Part shown: positions 59,574-64,000 of the stretch, one piece after another
Numbering within the stretch: the stretch's first letter is position 1
Layout: every line of letters begins with the position of its first letter
Assembly: GCA_039720395.1 (NCBI GenBank)
Contig: CM077820.1
Location: 54,876,196-54,940,195, forward strand
Direction: 5' to 3'
DNA length: 64,000 nucleotides
From: Liquidambar formosana
Taxonomy: Eukaryota > Streptophyta > Magnoliopsida > Saxifragales > Altingiaceae
The notes under the pieces: model-generated
The model's database searches: none
What the model saw: only the letters and a program-made list of their open reading frames with translations
What the model was told of the DNA's origin: nothing
Program-made: the position numbers and the translations under genes

Positions 59574-62500
59574 CTAAGGAATATTGGGTTGTTTTTCCAC
59601 CCATCCATCTCCGTTAAAGAAAGATGGGCCAATAAGCCGTTGCAGCTCCTCATTGTTGAGTTTCTTCTCCCAGGGAACTCTCCTGGAAGTATCCGCTCCA
59701 GGACCCGTACAATCCTCCTCCGCATAAGTTAGATCATTCCTACAAATTTGTTCACAAATTAATGACAAAATCAACTTTAATGATACATCATACCACATAA
59801 GTTCATTAGATTCTTTTACTAATTGATGCGGCTATGATAAATTAATGAAAGAAAAATGCTTCGGGTCAAGCATCTTGACCCATTGGTGCAGTTGGCTACT
59901 TTAACTGTATGGTGCAGTAAACGTATAATTGATGACACTGTGGGCAAGAAGAAGATATGGAGGGTTGTTAGGTATTGGGCGTCAAATGCATCTCTCGAAT
60001 TTTAGCTCTCTATTTCTCCTCCTTGTCACGTGTCATCAATCCTACGTTTATTACACGATGCAGTAACTGCACCAAATCCAAATCTCATCTCAATCATTGC
60101 CTTGTAAATGATGAAAATGCATTGTCAATGATGAAAATTGTTTAGAAAAATGTGAAAATGCTTGGAAAACTGTGAAAACACATTTTTTATTATGCAATGA
60201 TTGGATTATTAATTGTAATTTAACATATGCCCTTAGAGCACACGTTAAAAAAAACACTATTTATAATGGTAACTGGTAACACCGTACCAAAAGAAAGCAT
60301 TCACTATTTCTCCTTCTTGTCATGTGTCATCAATCCTATGTTTACTGCACCATGCAGTAACTGCACCAAATCCAAATCCCATCTCAATCATTGCGTTGCA
60401 AATGATGAAAATGCATTGTCAATGATGAAAATTGTTCAGAAAAATGTGAAAATGCTTGGAAAACTGTGAAAACACATTTTTTAATATGCAATGATTGGAC
60501 TATTAATTGTAATTTAACATATGCCCTTAGAGCACACGTTAAAAAAAACCTTATTCATAATGGCGAGTGGTAACACCGTACCAAAAGAAAGCATTCATAA
60601 ATTTTTTTTAATAATAATTAAAAAATAAAAAGCATTTATGGTGAATGTGAAGTCGTAAATTAGAGAGAGATATGCATGTAGAATTAAAATCTTACTCATG
60701 GCCCTTGTAATTCCAAGCATCCCATCCCTCTGGTGCGACATTGTTTGATAGCTGCACTTTGTAATACAATACTCTTGAATAAGGTCCATATGCCCTACCA
60801 AGCGTTGTCGGACCTACCCCAGACACACTGCCCAATTTGAATACAAAACCCGTTCCTTCATCTTGGGAAATCCTGTTTTGTGCTGTTATAACACCGGCTG
60901 CATTTACTTCTATATTGCAGTTCTAAAACAAGAATGAAAACAACTAAAATTTCAACTTTAGAGATTTTAATAATTAATACCATGTATATAGGTAATGGGT
61001 CAGGATTGAATGACACATTTTTTTACACGATTCTTGAATTGGATCTAACGGTCTCATTATCATGTTGGTCATTTTTTTAATCTAGTTTTATTTTTGAAGA
61101 CCTTCTAAGACCGTTGGATGTTTTTTTTTTTTTTTTTTTTTTTTTAACTAACTATTAAGGGTATCTTAGGTCTTACTCTAACCAAGGTTTTGACTCAAAC
61201 TATTTCCCTAATGGCCCGTGTGAGATGCCTTATATCCATACAAACAGCGATCTCGGCGAAGAGTTGAAGCAGGTCACCTCTGGGGAGTATATGCACCCAG
61301 GGGTATCCTAGGTCTTTCTTTCTTTCTTTCCTTTTTTTGTATATTATGGGGAAACCCTTTGGGCAAATCATAGGCCCATATAAGACCGGACAACATATAT
61401 GAATTAGATAAGTTCAAGATGTAAGAAACATATAACTTTGTGTGGACGGTCCTAAGAGGTTTAGTAAGAGTCAAATTCAAACCATTTTTTCCTAAAACTT
61501 TGTTTTTGGCCAACTAAGCTACCTCTTAAGTTAAAACCGTTGGGTCTAGCAAAATCATGTCGGAAATTGTGTATATAAAAAATTGTGTCACCTGATCCTG
61601 ATCCATAACTGATTAATTATGAAGTATTACTAATTTCAATAACTAACCTCGAACGAAGTGGTGGCATCACCAAAGATGAAATCGACGGAGCCTTCAATAT
61701 AGCAATTTTTGAAGAGATGACGACCCATTCTATCATAGAGCGTATCTTGTACGCCGATAAAACCACAATCATAGAATGAATTCCGGTCTCCTCCTACTAA
61801 TGCAGCAACTGCAGGCCTTATCATACTTCCATCTGCTTGATGATTATATGTATTCTAGGAAGGAGCCATCCATGAGATATATAATAGTGAAAAAAAACAT
61901 GAAAAGTACTTGTTCTTTTCTGACTTTGCTTTGGATAATGCTAATTAACTTTCAATCTTCTAATATAACGAATAGGGTAAAAAAGTAGAAAAAAAGTTCA
62001 AGATTCATTCAATAGTTTCATCCTAATGAAGGGTGGTTTAAAATTTCAAAATTGAACTTTGATGATTCTGTTAAAAATAAAAATGAATCAGTTGGTTCTA
62101 TATATACCAAAGATAGTTATAGGTAAGTCTATTATTATGCAAGCAGTATGGTTTGATGATGATACCGAAAGTGGAAGCAATTACACTTTGGAACCGTATT
62201 CTAGCTTCTTGCAAAGGAAAAATGGGATTAGAAGAATTTATTTAGAAAGCGATGTTAGTATTATCATTAATAGTACTCGTATTACAAAGTTGCCCGTAGA
62301 ATATTTATAGTATTTTAAATTATTGAATTACCATTATTATTATTATTATTTTTAAAAGATTGTTTTATAATTATCTTAGAGTGTGGTATGAAAATTAGAA
62401 TAAATCATGTTTATTTATAGAGAAGGAAATAGCGCTACCTGATCTATTGGCTAATTAGGTCATAGAATTAGAGGCAATTAGATTTAAGAATCTAATTTTT

Positions 62501-63459
62501 CTACAAAAATCTTAAATATTCTGTGGGAAAATATTATTATTAGATATAGTTTTCATTGGTGTTGACTTTTTCTCTTATACCCAAAAAATAAAAATAAAAA
62601 ACGGTTAAAATGTTGCTAGTTTTGCAGTAGGCATTGCAAGTTACATGACTTGGGCTAGGGTTGCAAATTAAACAAGGCAACAAATTATAAAACTTGGCAT
62701 AGCTAGTTGACCTATTTCCACAGACATGCATGATATGACATGGTTTCACTCTCAAATGGACTAGTCCCCTAGTTCTTCGATCGATCTTTGAAAATTAAAT
62801 TAAACCACATATCCGGTTACTAAAATCGATCATAACCATACATTTAAGTGAGAAAAACTCGCAAAAAGAGTCGATTACAAACCATATACATATGGAATCA
62901 ATCAACATTTTGACACAAAAGACATGCAATGCCAATAAATCGAGTAGTTTTAGGGTTTTACCTTAAAAGTTAGATGTTTCGCCATGAAATCGTTTGCCTC
63001 CGCTATGAGCGTAGCGTTGAGTAGGGTATAGGTAGCATCGGAAGCAACTATGGTGGTATTTCTATTATCACCAACTATAACAATGAATGGCTTTTTCCGG
63101 GGGAATCCTAACATTCTCTCTGCACATATGTGCATAAAATTTATTCGCATTAGCTACATAAAGATGAAGAGGAAGAAGAACAAGAACAAGAAGATGATTG
63201 ATGATCGATGATCGATGATTATATATAATTACCTATAAAAGCCAGGGGCGACTTGAATCAGAATCCATTGGGTGTTGTTGATGGGGACGCCTGCATCAAT
63301 GGCGCCTTGGATTGTTGGGTAACTTCCGGGTTGGCCGCTGGGATTAACGTTGATGGTCTTTGAAATGGGCGCTGGAGCTGCTTTGCAAAGCATCCAATCT
63401 CCATAGCTGAGGAGTGCAAGAAGTGTAGAAATGGCAATAAGCGTTTCTCCAAACCACAT
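59574..63459 (-). CDS. Pectinesterase 3 of tandem cluster; frameshift in exon 2
   Basis: Five exons: 63459-63233, 63119-62962, 61854-61648, 60922-60696, 59739-59574, with the same intron phases as PME1 and PME2. Signal peptide MWFGETLIAISTLLALLSYG (an in-frame ATG at 63495 is less likely). Motifs: INVNPSGQPGSYPTIQGAID, GFYRENVRIP, IVIVGDNRNTT, AVAALVGGDRNSFYDCGFIG, VQDTLYD, YIEGSVDFIFG and [15 protein letters not shown]-terminal SFFNGDGWVEKQPNIP. In exon 2 an A-run of five (T-run 63092-63096) puts the reading frame one base out; four would keep it, giving about 327 residues. As written the protein would end shortly after. Like PME2 it has Pro at the QAVA Gln position (RPAVAALV). It is more diverged than the other two. 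Either a young pseudogene or an assembly error. Confidence 0.85.
59882..60597. repeat. Foldback plus 294 bp tandem duplication in PME3 intron 4
   Basis: 60010-60303 is repeated at 60304-60597 (period 294) with roughly 95% identity by eye: TCATCAATCCTA(C/T)GTTTA, AATGATGAAAATGCATTGTC, AACATATGCCCTTAGAGCAC. The left flank 59882-59940 is an inverted partner of 60030-60075 (TTGGTGCAGTT / TTGATGACAC words), so a MITE-like hairpin seems to have had its right half amplified. Confidence 0.85.
60923..61647. other. PME3 intron 3, repeat debris
   Basis: Holds a long T-run (61121-61145), TAAGACCGTTGGAT and GGATCTAACGGTCT words in opposite orientation (about 61106 and 61034) suggestive of another decayed inverted-repeat element, and no coding sequence. 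Confidence 0.45.
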
Positions 63460-64000
63460 TTTGCATGCATATATGAGCTCAAAATGTGACCACAATGAAC
63501 AAAAAAAATGTGACTCAAGTGTCTAAAGATGCTATGAAGATTTGGAGCATCTAAACACACTGAGATTTTTAATTATGAAATTTGAAGTTTATGAATCGTA
63601 CGTAGTTGGAAATATTAATAGAATTTCAAGGATATATATCTATCTATCTATATATATATATATATAAATGGAAATTCTTCTTGATTATTTTGTGATGGTT
63701 AATTTACTAATTACTTATTTAATTAGGATGCCTCTTAATTAAGTATTTGGTCTGCCAGTTATTTCTTGCAAAAGCAGCATATGATCAAATGAGGAAATTA
63801 ATCTCCTTCTTTGGTTATTATGGATGAAATATTTATGGCTTTGAGGTGGAAAATTTAATTTGTTTATTTGTAATCTTCCAATTTTCTAAAGAAACTTTGA
63901 TTTACATATAAAAGGGAATTGATATAAATTTAGGGGTGGAACCAAGAAATGCGAGTTGGGGTAGCCAACTTAAAGGGGAAAAAAACAAACTCTCTACTAT
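63460..64000. other. PME3 upstream region (right edge)
   Basis: Holds the PME3 promoter on the minus strand. A TATCTATC/TA-rich run lies at about 63627-63666, too repetitive to assign a TATA box. No further gene is seen to the window edge. Confidence 0.4.

Noticed and set aside
1..64000. LTR retrotransposons
   Set aside because: I looked for paired TG...CA long terminal repeats, primer-binding sites and gag-pol motifs and saw none that I could support.
1..64000. tRNA or rRNA genes
   Set aside because: No cloverleaf with consensus A and B boxes and no rRNA-like sequence was recognised by eye. A tRNA scan would be decisive.

Overview
The window is nuclear DNA of a flowering plant, almost certainly a eudicot. 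It is AT-rich, its genes carry many short canonical GT-AG introns, and the spaces between genes hold plant-type transposon debris: L1-type LINE ends, Mutator-like and hAT-like non-autonomous elements, foldback MITEs and microsatellites. I cannot name the species. I saw no bacterial operon, CRISPR array, plasmid or virus.

Layout. (1) 1-10000: decayed LINE, hAT-like and Mutator-like elements, a diverged segmental duplication, then a small F-box cluster on the + strand: a broken copy (6430-8335) and a near-complete copy (8769-10000, one frameshift). A third C-terminal fragment lies at 12955-13642. (2) 14108-19696, minus strand: an eight-exon gene for a secreted or membrane-anchored heme-binding (ethylbenzene dehydrogenase-related) protein, with LINE fragments in two introns. 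(3) 19700-26250: a repeat block with three copies of one ~400 bp MITE family, one of them split by a hAT-like element, then a short ACGT-rich island near 24.1 kb. (4) 26254-30522, minus: a nine-exon kelch-repeat gene. (5) 37258-43315, minus: a 13-exon chloroplast ferroportin (SLC40 member 3, IREG3/MAR1 type). (6) 45382-63459: three tandem pectinesterase genes, all minus strand, each with five exons and the same intron phases, separated by LINE relics and long-inverted-repeat elements.

I rebuilt exon-intron structures by hand from splice signals and reading-frame continuity. The heme-binding, kelch, PME1 and PME2 models close in frame from ATG to stop. Three others each need a one-base correction or an alternative splice site: the F-box gene, ferroportin exon 3 and PME3 exon 2. 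At least two of these sit in A-runs, so assembly error competes with real pseudogenisation.

The genes do not form one pathway. The F-box and pectinesterase groups are ordinary tandem families. The other three are single conserved genes for a secretory or membrane protein, a probable nuclear scaffold and plastid metal transport. I found no convincing previously undescribed system. The most distinctive structures are the clustered MITE family with nested insertion, the nested-palindrome element in a pectinesterase intron, a perfect 33 bp hairpin, an F-box pseudogene with an inverted duplication, and a transposon insertion with a matching empty site elsewhere in the window.
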